NCBI GenBank assembly: GCA_949775045.1
Contig: OX459096.1
Location: 30,083,475 to 30,147,474 of the forward strand
Source of the DNA: Metridium senile
Taxonomy: Eukaryota > Cnidaria > Anthozoa > Actiniaria > Metridiidae
DNA: 64,000 nucleotides
Direction: 5' to 3'
The notes under the pieces are model-generated. The model did not search any database. It had not been told where the DNA came from and saw only the letters and a program-made list of their open reading frames with translations. The translations under genes and the position numbers were made by a program. Within the stretch, counting starts at the first letter, position 1, and each line of letters starts with the position of its first letter. Below, piece after piece: positions 1-12,300 of this stretch.

Positions 1-61
1 AAGACGAAGGGTGAAGGGGCGTATCAGTGAAACATTTTGTTAAGTGTTAAAAAAGGTATCT

Positions 62-690
62 ATCAAATCAAATCAAATCAATTCAAAATCAAATCAAATT
101 TTATTGCTCACGAATTTAACATTAAATATAACATTTTACAGTAAAAAAATATATATAAATAGTTTTTTTTATAATTGTATATATATAGGTTGAGCCTGAG
201 GGCTAAATTAACCGATAGGTTTTCTAGTTAGCCCCCAGTCTTTATGTTGCTAATTTATTATATAAGCTAAGGAATTATACAAGAAAGTTAATTAAATAAG
301 AAAAAATACAAAAATATCAGGTAGTATTAATTTATGTTTTTTTTTTGGGAGTAAATAACTAGCATTTACTCAGAATGCTGTTTTTTAGGAGTAGAAACAT
401 TTTAAGCTGTTTTGGAAATGAGAACTTACTAAGCTGTAAGGGAAGATTTGACCAAAGGTCGATTGCAGTGAACGAGATTGCCTGTTTACCAATGTTGGTT
501 CTTACTTTTGTCTTATGAAGATTTTGCCTGCTTGCATACCTTGTATTATATTTGTGCACATTTCTCGCATGTTTAAACATGTCATTGCAAGCTAGCTCAT
601 CGTTCGTCTTGCTTCGATGCAATATGGCAAAACAATCTACTATTGGCCTATTGATCGAATGACTCGCATATTGAAGAAGCATGCTATTGA
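62..690 (-). mobile_element. 3' end of a CR1/L2-like LINE (dead fragment)
   Basis: The minus-strand frame 682-359 has the look of the extreme C-terminus of a non-LTR retrotransposon ORF2: an N-T-R-Y motif, then R-T-N-I-G-K-Q, then a W-S-N-L-P-L-Q-L motif, then an F-x-x-x-L-K tail ending at a stop. Downstream on the minus strand lies an AT-rich 3'UTR that ends in a degenerate TTTGA microsatellite (about 62-100), as is typical of CR1/L2-type LINE tails. The copy is 5'-truncated near 690, before the reverse transcriptase core, so it cannot be active. The assignment rests on remembered motifs only; the subfamily is not determined. Confidence 0.72.
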
Positions 691-789
691 TCGACGATTA
701 GATTTCCGGTTGATTAAAAAAATGACTTAAAAGTGATCGATTGTCAGTGTTTAATCGTATTGATTTCTCCTCAGATCTACACAATTAAC

Positions 790-1752
790 ATGAGTGCAAA
801 CGTTACAAACAACACTGCTAATACCAGGCAATGGGACAACGAATACGAGAAAACCAAGATATGGGTACGGGCAGTCACAGCCTTTGTAGTTCTTCTCGGC
901 AATTCTATCTGCATAGTAGTTTTCCTAGGATCAAAAGTTCTTCGTAAACGCCCACATTACCTACTAGTTCATCTATGCCTGGCTGATTTCCTGGTTGGGG
1001 TTGGTGTTCTACTAAGACTAATAGTTGATGTTTATTATTGGCTGTATGGTACCGCAGGGATCGTCCTTAGGTCCTTTACCTTTACCTTAGACTATTTCTC
1101 TAACATAGCGTCTATCTACGTGCTTACATCCATATCAATAGAACGGTTCTTGGCGATAGTATTTCCATTGTTTCATCGACTGAACGGTAAAAGCCTGTAT
1201 GTGATCCTGATGGGGGTACCCTGGGGTCTGTCTTGCATCATTTCACTCATTTATATCTTCTCAAACTTAGTCTTTTACATCGACATCGACACATTTGAGC
1301 TGATTTATCTGGTCATGATTACTGCACCGGTTGTATTAATTGTGGTTGCATATTCCGTTATTCTTGTAAATGTTCGAAAAAATCATGTACAAAAGAACAA
1401 TCGAACCTTAGCGTTGCGTGACCGAAAGCTAGCTGTCACGTTGTTAATTGTCACGCTAGCATCGGTGTTGACGTGGGGTCCATACAATGTGTATTTTATA
1501 CTAGCATACTACTGCAGTAACTGTGGAATCAAGTTCTCGCGCAAGGTGTTTTTTGCTTTTATTGTTCTTCAGTACTGGAATTCAGCGGTGAATTTTGTGG
1601 TGTATTTCTGCAGAATGCCACAGTTTAGACAAGTTGTAAAAAACTGTTGCAGACAACATAGAGTGAGCCCCAACCAATCACGGAGCAGCAGCAAGCGGGG
1701 TACTACAAACCATGGACACATTAAACATGAACAGAGCACTACAAGACTTTGA
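790..1752 (+). CDS. Rhodopsin-family (class A) G-protein-coupled receptor, intronless
   Basis: A 320-aa seven-helix receptor. An upstream GTG extends the frame to 733, but 790 is the first ATG. The N-terminus carries NVT and NNT sequons. Visible class A landmarks: GN in TM1, LAD in TM2, an ERF triplet replacing DRY at the end of TM3, Trp in TM4, a Pro in TM5, WGPY in TM6, and N-F-V-V-Y in TM7 standing in for NPxxY. A short basic tail ends at 1752. No Cys is seen at the top of TM3 or in extracellular loop 2, so the usual class A disulfide seems absent. Single-exon receptors with this degenerate NPxxY are common in cnidarian expansions. The ligand cannot be inferred. It would signal at the plasma membrane. 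Confidence 0.85.
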   Translation: MSANVTNNTANTRQWDNEYEKTKIWVRAVTAFVVLLGNSICIVVFLGSKVLRKRPHYLLVHLCLADFLVGVGVLLRLIVDVYYWLYGTAGIVLRSFTFTLDYFSNIASIYVLTSISIERFLAIVFPLFHRLNGKSLYVILMGVPWGLSCIISLIYIFSNLVFYIDIDTFELIYLVMITAPVVLIVVAYSVILVNVRKNHVQKNNRTLALRDRKLAVTLLIVTLASVLTWGPYNVYFILAYYCSNCGIKFSRKVFFAFIVLQYWNSAVNFVVYFCRMPQFRQVVKNCCRQHRVSPNQSRSSSKRGTTNHGHIKHEQSTTRL

Positions 1753-2108
1753 TGGATTCAAATGCACTTTAAAAAATACACAGAGCATTGTACATAAGAG
1801 TACATTCAGTCATCCAGCACCAGTCGAAAGCTGTATTTTGGTTGGCCTAGCTCCTACTACAGTACCGCTATTGTTTGGTTAGGTTTAGAGCAATTTGGAA
1901 AGACTATATTGTTTTTTAAACAAATACAAATGTTTCGATTTGGTGCTGGATTGCTCAAATATTTCGTGCACACCATATATCCGTGAAAACTGTATATAAT
2001 TGATGTATTAATCTTCTTATTAAACGTTTTTGTGCAAACGTGTGGATATCACTAGAGGAGAACAGTACGACTATTGTATCCTATCTGAACTGTACCAATG
2101 AAATAAAC
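1753..2108. other. GPCR 3' flank
   Basis: AT-rich sequence immediately after the receptor stop, presumably its 3'UTR. I see no further coding signal. Confidence 0.5.
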
Positions 2109-2419
2109 CACAGGGAGCCCAAGCTCATGATTAGTGATCTATACTTCCAGAAAATGTATGTAGCGTTATATCATCCTTTCCTACGGAACGAATTTCTAAT
2201 AAATGTGTCTAATTTTAGCATAAGTACCTTCCGTTTGAAGCTGTTGAGTGTCTTGCCGAGTTTCAGTGGAATTATTTTTGTATAAACTTAGGGTTATTTC
2301 AGTCTTTGAAATACTCTAATTGCTCTGAAACTGAAACAAGACACCAAACAGCTGCAAAATGAAGGTATTTTATTTAAAATGCTCAAATTAGACATTTATT
2401 AGAAATTCGGCTCCCTGTG
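2109..2419. mobile_element. Short TIR element, CACAGG(G/T)AGCCC family
   Basis: It begins CACAGGGAGCCCAAGCTCA and ends GGCTCCCTGTG, so the ends are inverted. The left end resembles the termini of the elements at 39134-39984 and 59920-60987 (CACAGGTAGCCCAAGCTCA). The 81-codon open frame inside it looks incidental. Probably a MITE; no target-site duplication was established. Confidence 0.5.
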
Positions 2420-2532
2420 TTAAAATAAGATGATCTTATTGCAGAGGAAACGTTTTGTTGTAGGGACATAGACTTCACTGTACTCACTGGATGGTGGGAA
2501 ATTTAAAGTAGCCTGTGCTGACAGGGAAGTAT

Positions 2533-2701
2533 TCACATATATCAATGGGGGCGTAAGGAGAGTTTGGAAAAAAACCGCACAAAAAATACAAACATTTGCT
2601 AAAAACCGCAAGATTTGTAAAAAGGCAAAACCACAGATATGAATGAAAACAACTGTACCAAAAATAACGCGCAACCGCATCCCCTTACGCCCCTCTATAT
2701 T
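2533..2701. mobile_element. MITE with GGGGCGTAAGG inverted ends
   Basis: The left end reads ATGGGGGCGTAAGG and the right end CCCCTTACGCCCC, with A-rich sequence and repeated AAAACCGCA motifs between. This has the size and form of a small non-autonomous DNA element. The minus-strand open frame across it is not a gene. Confidence 0.55.
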
Positions 2702-3332
2702 CATTTTGAATCAAATAGTTATTTGGTGAACATTTTATGATTTAATGAACAATAAAAATATGTACAAGTTATTTTACATAGGGCCACAACCACGAAATAG
2801 GACTATAACCATTATTACTAAATAGTTTTTATTTAGTGACTTCTAGTCACTAGCACTCAACAAGAAACATCAAAATACAAAGGAAATTACACATGTTCTT
2901 GTCTTTGCTAGTGACTTATAGCCACTGAACATGAACTATTACAAGGTAACAATGTTATTTTATTTCATGGATATAGTGTGAACTGTTATTGTTGGGAGTT
3001 CTGAGTTTTCCATTTCATTCAACAACAACAGTTGCACAAACACAAGCTACATTGTTCAGACCTGGCCAGACAAGGGTAGTAAGATACCCGAATAACTGAT
3101 ATTTGTCTCCTAAGATAACACAATACCTAAAATTTCAGAAATGCACAAACACTCAATACATGAAATTAATCCTCCAAAAACGGATGCCAAATACCTGTAA
3201 CAATCTATTCACAGATACCAAAATATACACAATAAGAAGTATTCAGAGACCAAAAATCCCTGGCCAGACCTGATGACTGCAGCCACGAGGAGCTATTGTA
3301 CTGTGTTTTCATATTTCAAATAAAAACGCTGT
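2702..3332. other. Intergenic, no gene seen
   Basis: AT-rich sequence, including the 3' flank of the minus-strand EPSTI1-like gene. An AATAAA lies at about 2750-2756 on the plus strand. On the minus strand no clear polyadenylation signal was singled out. Confidence 0.4.
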
Positions 3333-6300
3333 TTATCCTAACAGTTCTCTAACTCCTTCAATGGAGCCTTGTGCTTGGAGTACTTCACTTAGAGTTGAAG
3401 GATCACATTGTGGATATATTCTACACAATTCTCTTAAATCAGCATCCCCATCTTCACTTTCATCATCACTTTGTTCATCTGTAAAGAGATAATGAACATC
3501 CTGTATTTGATTCATGTACATAACAAGTGTACATTTTACAATCATAACTCACAAGGGTAAATGCATTACAAGGTGGACTTAACATGATTGGGGGGCTTTC
3601 ATATTTTAGTGTATGGGGGGGGGGCAATATTGAGGAGGGTTCACATTATTTTCGGAAGCTATATGAGTGGGTTGTTACAAATTGTATGGGGGGCTGGGTA
3701 ATATTTGGAAAGGACAACAGGTGATTTTGCCAATCCCGCCCCCCCCCCCCCCCCCCCCCCATACTCTAACATACCCTAACTTGGGGCTCTTTCATGAGGC
3801 GCACTCTGCACACACTACAACTACACTCTGTATTTACAACCATCACTCTTTCTGGGCTCTTCCATGAAATTCTCTCTTAGCACACACTACTACTAACAAT
3901 AACAATTAAATAAAATGTAATGTTGGCAATGTAAAAATGGTAGTTGTGTATTTTAATGTACAATGTTCTTCCCTATATTATCATAAATTGATCTTTATCA
4001 ACATGCCTTGGTAATGGTTCCAAGATTCTTGAGGTTCTTCAAAAACATGGTGCTGGTGCTGCTGATGTTGAAACCTGTCCTCCCAATGGCTTGAAAAAAA
4101 AATGTTGCAAACATTATTAATATTATTATATTACCGTAATTATTATACATAATAAAATTTTCCAATGTTAGTATTATCACATAAAGAGATGAAGAGATGA
4201 CCTGCTAGGAAAAGGATTGCACACAAACTATAGATTATAATCCTTTATTAATCATTATTATCATCATGATGGTTGTAATTACACAGGTAATCTTAGAAAA
4301 TCATATACACTGATTGGTTCCAGAATTGTTTCATGCATGTTTGGAAATAAAAAAGAAGGTATTTTTCTTCAATTTTTTTTTTATACTGTATACTCAATCA
4401 CTCTTCAAAGGCTAAATGGATATCGGTTTATAATAACCTCAACTTTGTGTCAATTATCCTATTTCACTATGACGTCACATCAAACCATTATATTGTCTTA
4501 ACGCTAAGGATCATGGACGCCAGTGGGGGACAGATTCATAACAACAATATGAGAATACACGATAAAATTGCATTTACAAGACGGAGAGGAAAGAAATGAC
4601 AATAAAATGCCATAAATATGAAAGTATAAACAACAGGTTCCCATTTAAATCTGTACTTATGCAAATTGTGTTGATGTGTGTGTGCTAAACACACAGATCA
4701 ACCAATCAGAGTATATTATTTCTGAAGTGAACTTCTCTGATTGGTTGATCTGTGTGTTTAGCACACATCAACAAAATTTGCATATTAAAGTACAGATTTA
4801 AATGGGAAAGTACAGATTTAAATCGGAACCTGTTAAACATAGACACATAACATACATAAAAAAAACTAGATAATATGAAGCTCAATTTTCAAAGAGAAGT
4901 AAGATTTAGTTGAAATTGCCATTGTTTTTGGTGATTCTATCCCCCACTGTAAACACATTGTGACGTCATAGTGAAATAGGGCAATTATATCATTTGTCAT
5001 ATATTTACCTCGCAATTGGCAAATAATTGTTAACCATATTACTTTTTATATATTAAAGAAACAGTAGACAAAATAAAATAATTAATTCAAATAATGATGA
5101 ATTAATTATTGTTGGAAAAAATCTTACCTTCGTACTGTTTCTTTCTGTAAAGAACTTTTCTTCTCATTTTTCTCAGCCTACAAATAAGAGTAATATAATG
5201 ATCAACATAAATGATCAAAATGTATAGCCTCCTCCGCAGGCAACCCTTCCTTTGCGTTTTTCCTTACTTTTCCTTTGCATTGGGTTTCCTGTGTTATGAC
5301 AAAATAGAATCGGAGGGGGAGGGGCAGAGAAAGACAGAGAGAAAAGAGAAGAAGAAAAAACGCCTTTCTTCCTCTCGCCCAGTCTACCTCTTCTGGCAGC
5401 ACAGTGATCACAAAACAAGGAAAAGCAAAAATAAATAAATAATAACACAGGAAACCCAATGCAAAGGAAAAGTAAGTAAAAACACAAAGGAAGAGCTGCC
5501 TGCGGAGGAGGCTACAAAATGTAGTGATTTGTACAATTGAGCTGCTTTTGATTAATCTATGTTGCACAAACACTTCAATACTGAAAAGATGGAAAATGCT
5601 GATACATAATATTAAGATGAAATAGCACTTTTCTTACTTGTTTTCTTGCTGCAGCTTTTTTCTCTTTAATTTCTTGCTCTTCTTTTTCTCGTTTTGCTTG
5701 CTTCCATTGTTCTCGTTTTTGCTGAAAAAAATTAATTAAAAACCTATTTACACACAATTTCTTTATCGTGTGCTTAAAGTACTTATGAAGTCAAAAACGG
5801 GACATATTTTCCTCAATTCTAGACATCGTAGTTAATCGCTTCCCGTTGTCAGAATTCAATTTGAAGCAATTGGGAATATTTTATCGATCTTTAAACATTG
5901 TTATGACCACGCCCTGGACGGGATTTTTCATTCTGGGTCGAGTTACCGGAAATGACGACACAAGTTACTGCATTGAAGTGTGAACTGAGGATTCATTTTG
6001 ACAACTTTACTTCAAAAGAAGTTGTAAAAGTAAATCTAGTCGCGTTTGTTGTCAACATTTCACGCAAGATTCATTCGACAAGAATTATAACGTGGAAGGA
6101 ACAGACTATGTAAGGAAGGAGAAAGCTCGAAACGACCGGTATTCGACAATAAACTCGCCATGATAAAATGTTCGATATTAAAGCGCTTTCGTAACTTGGC
6201 AATAAACTTAGCAAAAACTTACATTTTTCAAACTTATTATAACACTAATACATTAGTTAAAGGTTTATTATTATTATTGGAGTGTTAAGATTTAATCATA

Positions 6301-9300
6301 CACAGAATAACATGTGTTTTATTACATGATTTGAATCGAAGTGTTGTGTTTGACTTTGTGTTTCGGCCTGGCGGGGTTATTAAAGCATGTTCAAAACTGA
6401 TCGCTTGTCGGCAATAAACTCGGCAAAAACTCGCATTTTTCAAACTTATTATCACACTAATACATTAGTTAATGCTTTATTACCATTATTGGAGTGTGTT
6501 TGATTTAAGTAAACACCGTAATACCGTAATAAATCAATTTATTTCGTATATTTTTGTGTATAAGTGACACTCGTTGAATGCTACACTAAGACAATTTTTT
6601 TTCCTTGAGATATCAATAATTATACTTTACAATGTGTTTGTATAATTATGTATATTATATTATATCCTTATGTATATTTTATACATTTAAATCGTATCTA
6701 TATTTATAAAGCTCGAACTGACTGTAAGCTAGCTCAAAACGACTTATAATAAAGAGCTCGAAAAGGAGAAAGCTCGAAACGGCCGGTTACCGATGAAGTC
6801 AACCTACTTCTTTCTTCTTTCTCTCGCCTCCGGCCTTTCGTCTTTTTTGAATGGAATTCTCAACAAACTTATCCCAGAAGAACGCGAAAATGTATTTTTC
6901 AGTGCTCAACAGCACACCGAAAGACCATCGTAAAAATAACTTGAAATTTGTCGATTTTAAAAACTTTGATTTGGATTTGTAAACAACACAAAAGTTTGTC
7001 GATTTCACATGTTAGAGACTAGAAATGGCGGGAATCCATCGAGCTGGTCACGTGAGAGTAACTTGTGACGTCACAGATTACTGTCGACCTAGTCTCCCAA
7101 CTCACGTGCAACCTGGCACAGGAAGCCCAAAACGTGACTTTCATGCGTGAATAACTCCCCCTGGATTTGCCCGATCAGGCTTATACATATATCATTTTAA
7201 ATCTCACGATGTCTAGAATTGAACAAAATATGTCCCATTGTTGACTTCATAAGCACTTTAAAAATAAGGAATAACAAAAACTGTACAAATGCAACATAAA
7301 TTATATACATTGTACACATAGTAAATTTTATAGTCAAATTGTGCATTGTAATTTAAATTATTCAAATTTATAGCACTAAATAAACTGATTGTATTGTATT
7401 GTATTGTATTATCAAGGAAAATGAAGTTGTTGTTGTTGTTTTGGTTTTGGTTTTTTTAAATTACACTTTTTGCACTCAGCCTTCTAGTAGTAGTACTAGT
7501 AGTAGTACTAGTAGTACTAGTAGTACCTAGTACTAGGTTTAGGGTTAGGTTTAGGGTTAGGTTTAGGTTTAGGGTTAGGGTTAGGTTTAGGAATAGGTTT
7601 AATTTATGCCATTATTGGGAGTTTATGAATGAAACAAAAGTCTAATGCAGAATTTTCAACTGAAGTCATCGTGGTATAGTGGTGTAGTCTCTGGACTTAG
7701 AAGCAAGAGATCCTGGTTCTATTCCCAGCCGTGGTAAGAAAAAATAAAAAGCACAGGTAACCCAATTACATTAATTCAATAGTTAGTATTATGTGTTAGG
7801 CAAATTAGCAAGTCAAGTGGGAATGTTAGGTAAGTGAGAGAGTTAGGGGGGAGGTGTAAGTGAGATCAAAAGGAGGGTGTGGTAAGTAGGTTAGATCCCC
7901 TGTTTTATTTTAGTCCCATAAATAAAATCCCTTAGATTTAGAATGTCAGATTGTACCAGTTCAAGACTATTTGTACCAGTACAATAACTATTGTACTGGT
8001 TCAAAATAAATTGAACTGGTTTAAAATCATATTGAACCTGAACTACAACATTTATTTGAGAGTCAACTGGTGTATGTATTCAATTACCCGCCATTCAAGT
8101 GATTTCTGAGTCTTTGACTTGTCTGTTTGCTGCTGTTGTTGCATTCTAACTACATGAGGTGACACACCGTGACCTCCAACTTGGCTGGGTTTCATCTTAA
8201 TGGGTGTTTTCCCTTTACTTTCTTTTCTTTGTCTTGCGATTTCTTCCTCACGTTGTTGTGCTATTGAAATAAATTAAATAGAAGGTATTAAAAAAAAGAA
8301 AATTTTATAAAATAAATAGAAAACTCGACAGTGCCACTACGTGTCGGGCTTCTCCTATGGCTTCTCTCGTCTTCTTAAAATTCCTGCGTGCTCTTTAACT
8401 CGATAGCTGCCTCGTTTTCTATTTCTTCAATGTCATTTTGGTAGCTAACGTTTTTACATAATATACAGACATGCTACTTTTAATAATAGAGCAGAAACAC
8501 TACATATACAAAATATAATTAAATTGTGACTCACTGTGTATATTTCCCTATCGACTGCATGCTTGTGTGCTCTAATTTCAATTAAACTGTTCTACACTTT
8601 TTTCAAAACATTTAAATAAATTGCATCAGGCGCAAGCTCACAAACATGATGACTGATATAACATGCACTCCAATTGGCTGAAAACCTATGCATGGTTCAT
8701 CTTTTCTCATATACTAGGCTCTATTATCAGGGTTCGTGCTGATGTCAGTAAACAAAATCTAAGGAGTTTTCAAGGAGTTTTCAAGGACCAAAAAGTAATT
8801 TTTAAGCACTTTTTGTGACAACTTTGATATACGAAAATTTACGAATTTACAAAAATGATGTACAATACTATGATTTTTACTTAACTTTAATTTGCAATAC
8901 TGGAATTTTTAACCTACTCTAGCTAGAATTAAGGAGTTTTTGAGGAGTTTTTGCTGATTTTCTAAAATTCAAGGGCTTTTCAAGTGCCCTTAAAAACGTA
9001 AATCAAATCTAAGGAGTTTTCAAGGAGTTTAAAGAGTATCACGAATCAATTAGAAAAGTCGCTCCTCCAGTTATTAAGTGCAAAAAATGGCGTGATCACA
9101 CCGTGATCACGCACGTGATCACGCCCTGTGATCACACTGTGATCACGCGTAAAAACTTTTGACGCGTGATCACGCCTTATCACGGTGTGATCACGCTTGT
9201 GATCACACAAATCATGCTTGTGATCACACCCCGTGATCACACAAGCCTAATCTGGGTGTGATCACACACAATTACTGTGATCACACCAGATCGATCACTG

Positions 9301-12300
9301 CTTTTGTCAACCGTGATCACGGTGTAACTGTGATTGCATGAAAATGCGACTGTCATCATAGAATTTTGTAAATGAAGATAAAAACAGCAGCCAGACACTG
9401 CACAGTAGTAAAATAGTAAAACAGAAGTTTAATAAAATCTTAACTATAAGTAACCTGAATAATGGTTATAATAATAATAATAATGGTTACTCTCACTCAT
9501 TAAAATTACATAGAACAAACATACATATAATTAATGGATATAATGTGGTGTCGGTTATAGTTTTTAAACTGAGGATAATATATTTATAAATCTACCGTGA
9601 TGTGACATCGTTCAATTAGTGTTTTAAATTGATAATTCATTTTCAGCGATTAGGTTTTAGTGTTTCAAGGTACTTATCGTCCTTTTGTTTTTAGTTTTCG
9701 GAACCAGCCCAAGTTTTGCATCTGTTGTTGCGGACCATTCTGCACTTTGAATCAATAATTTTTTTCATGGCTTCCCATGAAAGTGTGTTATCGGACTTGA
9801 AGCGGTGAAGATGATGCTCAAAAACTGCAGTTAGTCGGTTGGCATCCAGTTTCAGAAGTTTTTCAGCCTTGCCTTCCACACTGCTCACGGAAGCCTCGCG
9901 ACGGCTGAACACTAGTTCAAACAGTTTAAGGACATAGTTGGTCGGCAATTTCGTGGTGATTTTTTCCAGCAGCTCTGCAGAGACATAAACCCCTCTTGAA
10001 GCTGACCCAACAAGTTTTTGCACATCAGCGGATGCATCTTGTTGGTCGTTGTTTGTAGTTGGTGCAGTGGCAGAGATGACAGTGATGGGTGAGTTAGGGA
10101 TGGCAGTAGTAATGGGTGAACTGGACAAGTTAGAGGTCTTTGCTGCAGGTGGAATGGGCAACTTGGTTTGCTCAACATTGAGCATTATGGCCCCGCCATT
10201 AGATTTATACTGCACTTTCATGCAGTTTCTACATTTTAGAAATGAAGAGATAATAGTCTTCATCTCTAAAACATTTTTACTCAGGGTCTGAACTTGACAT
10301 TTAAGTTCATCCACTTTTTCTTCGAGGCTGGAGCTTCTTGTTTCGACTGAAAGTAAAAAAAATAAAAAAAATTACACTGTTAGCTAAAATTAGTTACCAA
10401 ATAAAATATACCGGTAAGTAAAATTATTGAAAAGAAAATTGAAAAAATAGCAAAGTACATTTCAAACACGCATGCAAATTCATTCAAGATAAATTTTAAT
10501 TTTAAAAACTACCTGCAAAATAAATGTTTGATATAAGTTTACTAGTCATTTCCTTTTAACTGCGACCATTGGATGATTTTGTACGCAAAACATATTACCC
10601 CCATTCAAAACTGACATAATTGAAAATGCTAAAAGGTGTTGTTGTAGATAAATTTATTCTTGGATCACTTATATAAGTTGCAGAATACGTTCATATTTAC
10701 TGACAACTGACATTAAAGGATTTTAAAGAAAGTTTGTCAGTCTAACGGCAAATCCTATATATACTGGTGCTGTCAGTTTCTTTTTTCTTCTTTCCATCTT
10801 TATGGCCTCTCTTGCATGCTTTTCCTTTCTAGCTAGAGTGTTGTTATTATTGTTAAATAAACTAAGTTCAATTTAATTTCGTGAGTTTGTAATTTCGCAT
10901 TCGTACTTCTCTGTATGCTATACCACTCTAATGTTACTAAAGAAAATAGATTTAGATTAAAGGTTATCTTTATTTCTGTGGTTTTTATTTTCTCGTACTT
11001 GATTATACAAACGTGCGTGACTCAATAACATTCTATGAATAGCTTGTCAGTTATAATTGGATAAACTGACAACCGGATTACAATCTTATCAATCATTTTA
11101 ACTTGGGAGCACAAAATAGCACGAATAAGAACTATTATAAACTTAGAAACTGTCTAAAGACGTCAAAAAAAGGAAAGAAAAGGATTCAGTGCACTTGAAA
11201 AGGGTATGTAATGTACTGTTATGGTTATGTTTACAAATTGGTATCTTTAATGGTACGATGTAGTCATGCTCCATATTACTATTACTAACTGTTTAGAGTC
11301 TTACCGGGTTCTTGGATATAAATGTCTTCCTGACACTCGCTCATCTTTTCAGAATTAGCTTCTTCTGTTGAAAATGAAATTCAGAGTATCAGATGGCCAT
11401 AAGTAACATTGTCATTAGAAAATTCACTGGGAACGGAATGTTTGTTTAGAATATAGGTAATATAATAAAATTTGTAACACCGTAAAAAAATGTTGACTTG
11501 ACTTTACTGACGTTTCGAGCTTTAGCCCTTCGTTGGAGTAAATTATCATTTATATCAAACACCGACGCAGCCTATTAATATCTTATTAACCGAGCGCAAG
11601 GGCCGTACGGGAAGTTATGGACCAAGTTTTTTTCAACTGTCTTATGGTAGAGGCCGTAGCGCGAGGGCCATAAAAAGTGGGGGGAAACGAGGTTCCATAA
11701 CTTCCAGTACGGCCCGAGCAAGCAAGCTTAATAAGATATTTATTATTTAGCTATTTTAGGGAAAAAAATTATAATAAAAAATAAATAGGAAACATAATAT
11801 TACGTTCTCCGTGTTTTCATGCGAACGTAGTTTTCTCATTATCATAAAAAAATAATCCGTCAAATAAGAAAATAAAAAGGCAAAAATAATTCGAAAAAAC
11901 TAGTAAAAAATAAACACACAAAAAACTACTCTCGCTTTTCCGGTCCGTACGGAAAAAGTACGGCCCGCTTATTGACCAATGAGATTGTGCCTTTGCTATA
12001 AAATAAACTAGTTTCAGTTACTTACTAGTTTCCATTTAGAATATATAAATGCTCCAAGAAATAAAGCAAACGAAAGATTTTGTTTAGAGCCAGTAACTGA
12101 TCGACTAACCGGGACGACGTTTGTTTAAAAAATTGCGCAAAAAGTAGCAAAACTAGGACAAAGACTACATGTCAAGAAGTTTTTTATAACCTTTGGGATC
12201 TCACATAGGCGATAAGTTTCCGTAGTTGACTGTTTTTTATTCCGGCAAATTTCCGTATGGCTGTTGAAGCATTTCAATCGGCTATTTTAAAAACTGTTAA

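Noticed and set aside
7665..7740. Functional tRNA gene
   Set aside because: A and B boxes are present but the acceptor ends do not pair and the B box is off consensus; better read as a SINE or tRNA relic.
9046..9240. 64-codon frame rich in DHxxDH motifs
   Set aside because: Produced by the GTGATCAC palindromes; the motif repetition is a DNA-level feature.
9067..9330. CRISPR-like array from regularly repeated GTGATCAC
   Set aside because: The units are short palindromes with irregular spacing in an animal genome, flanking a transposase; they are subterminal transposon repeats.
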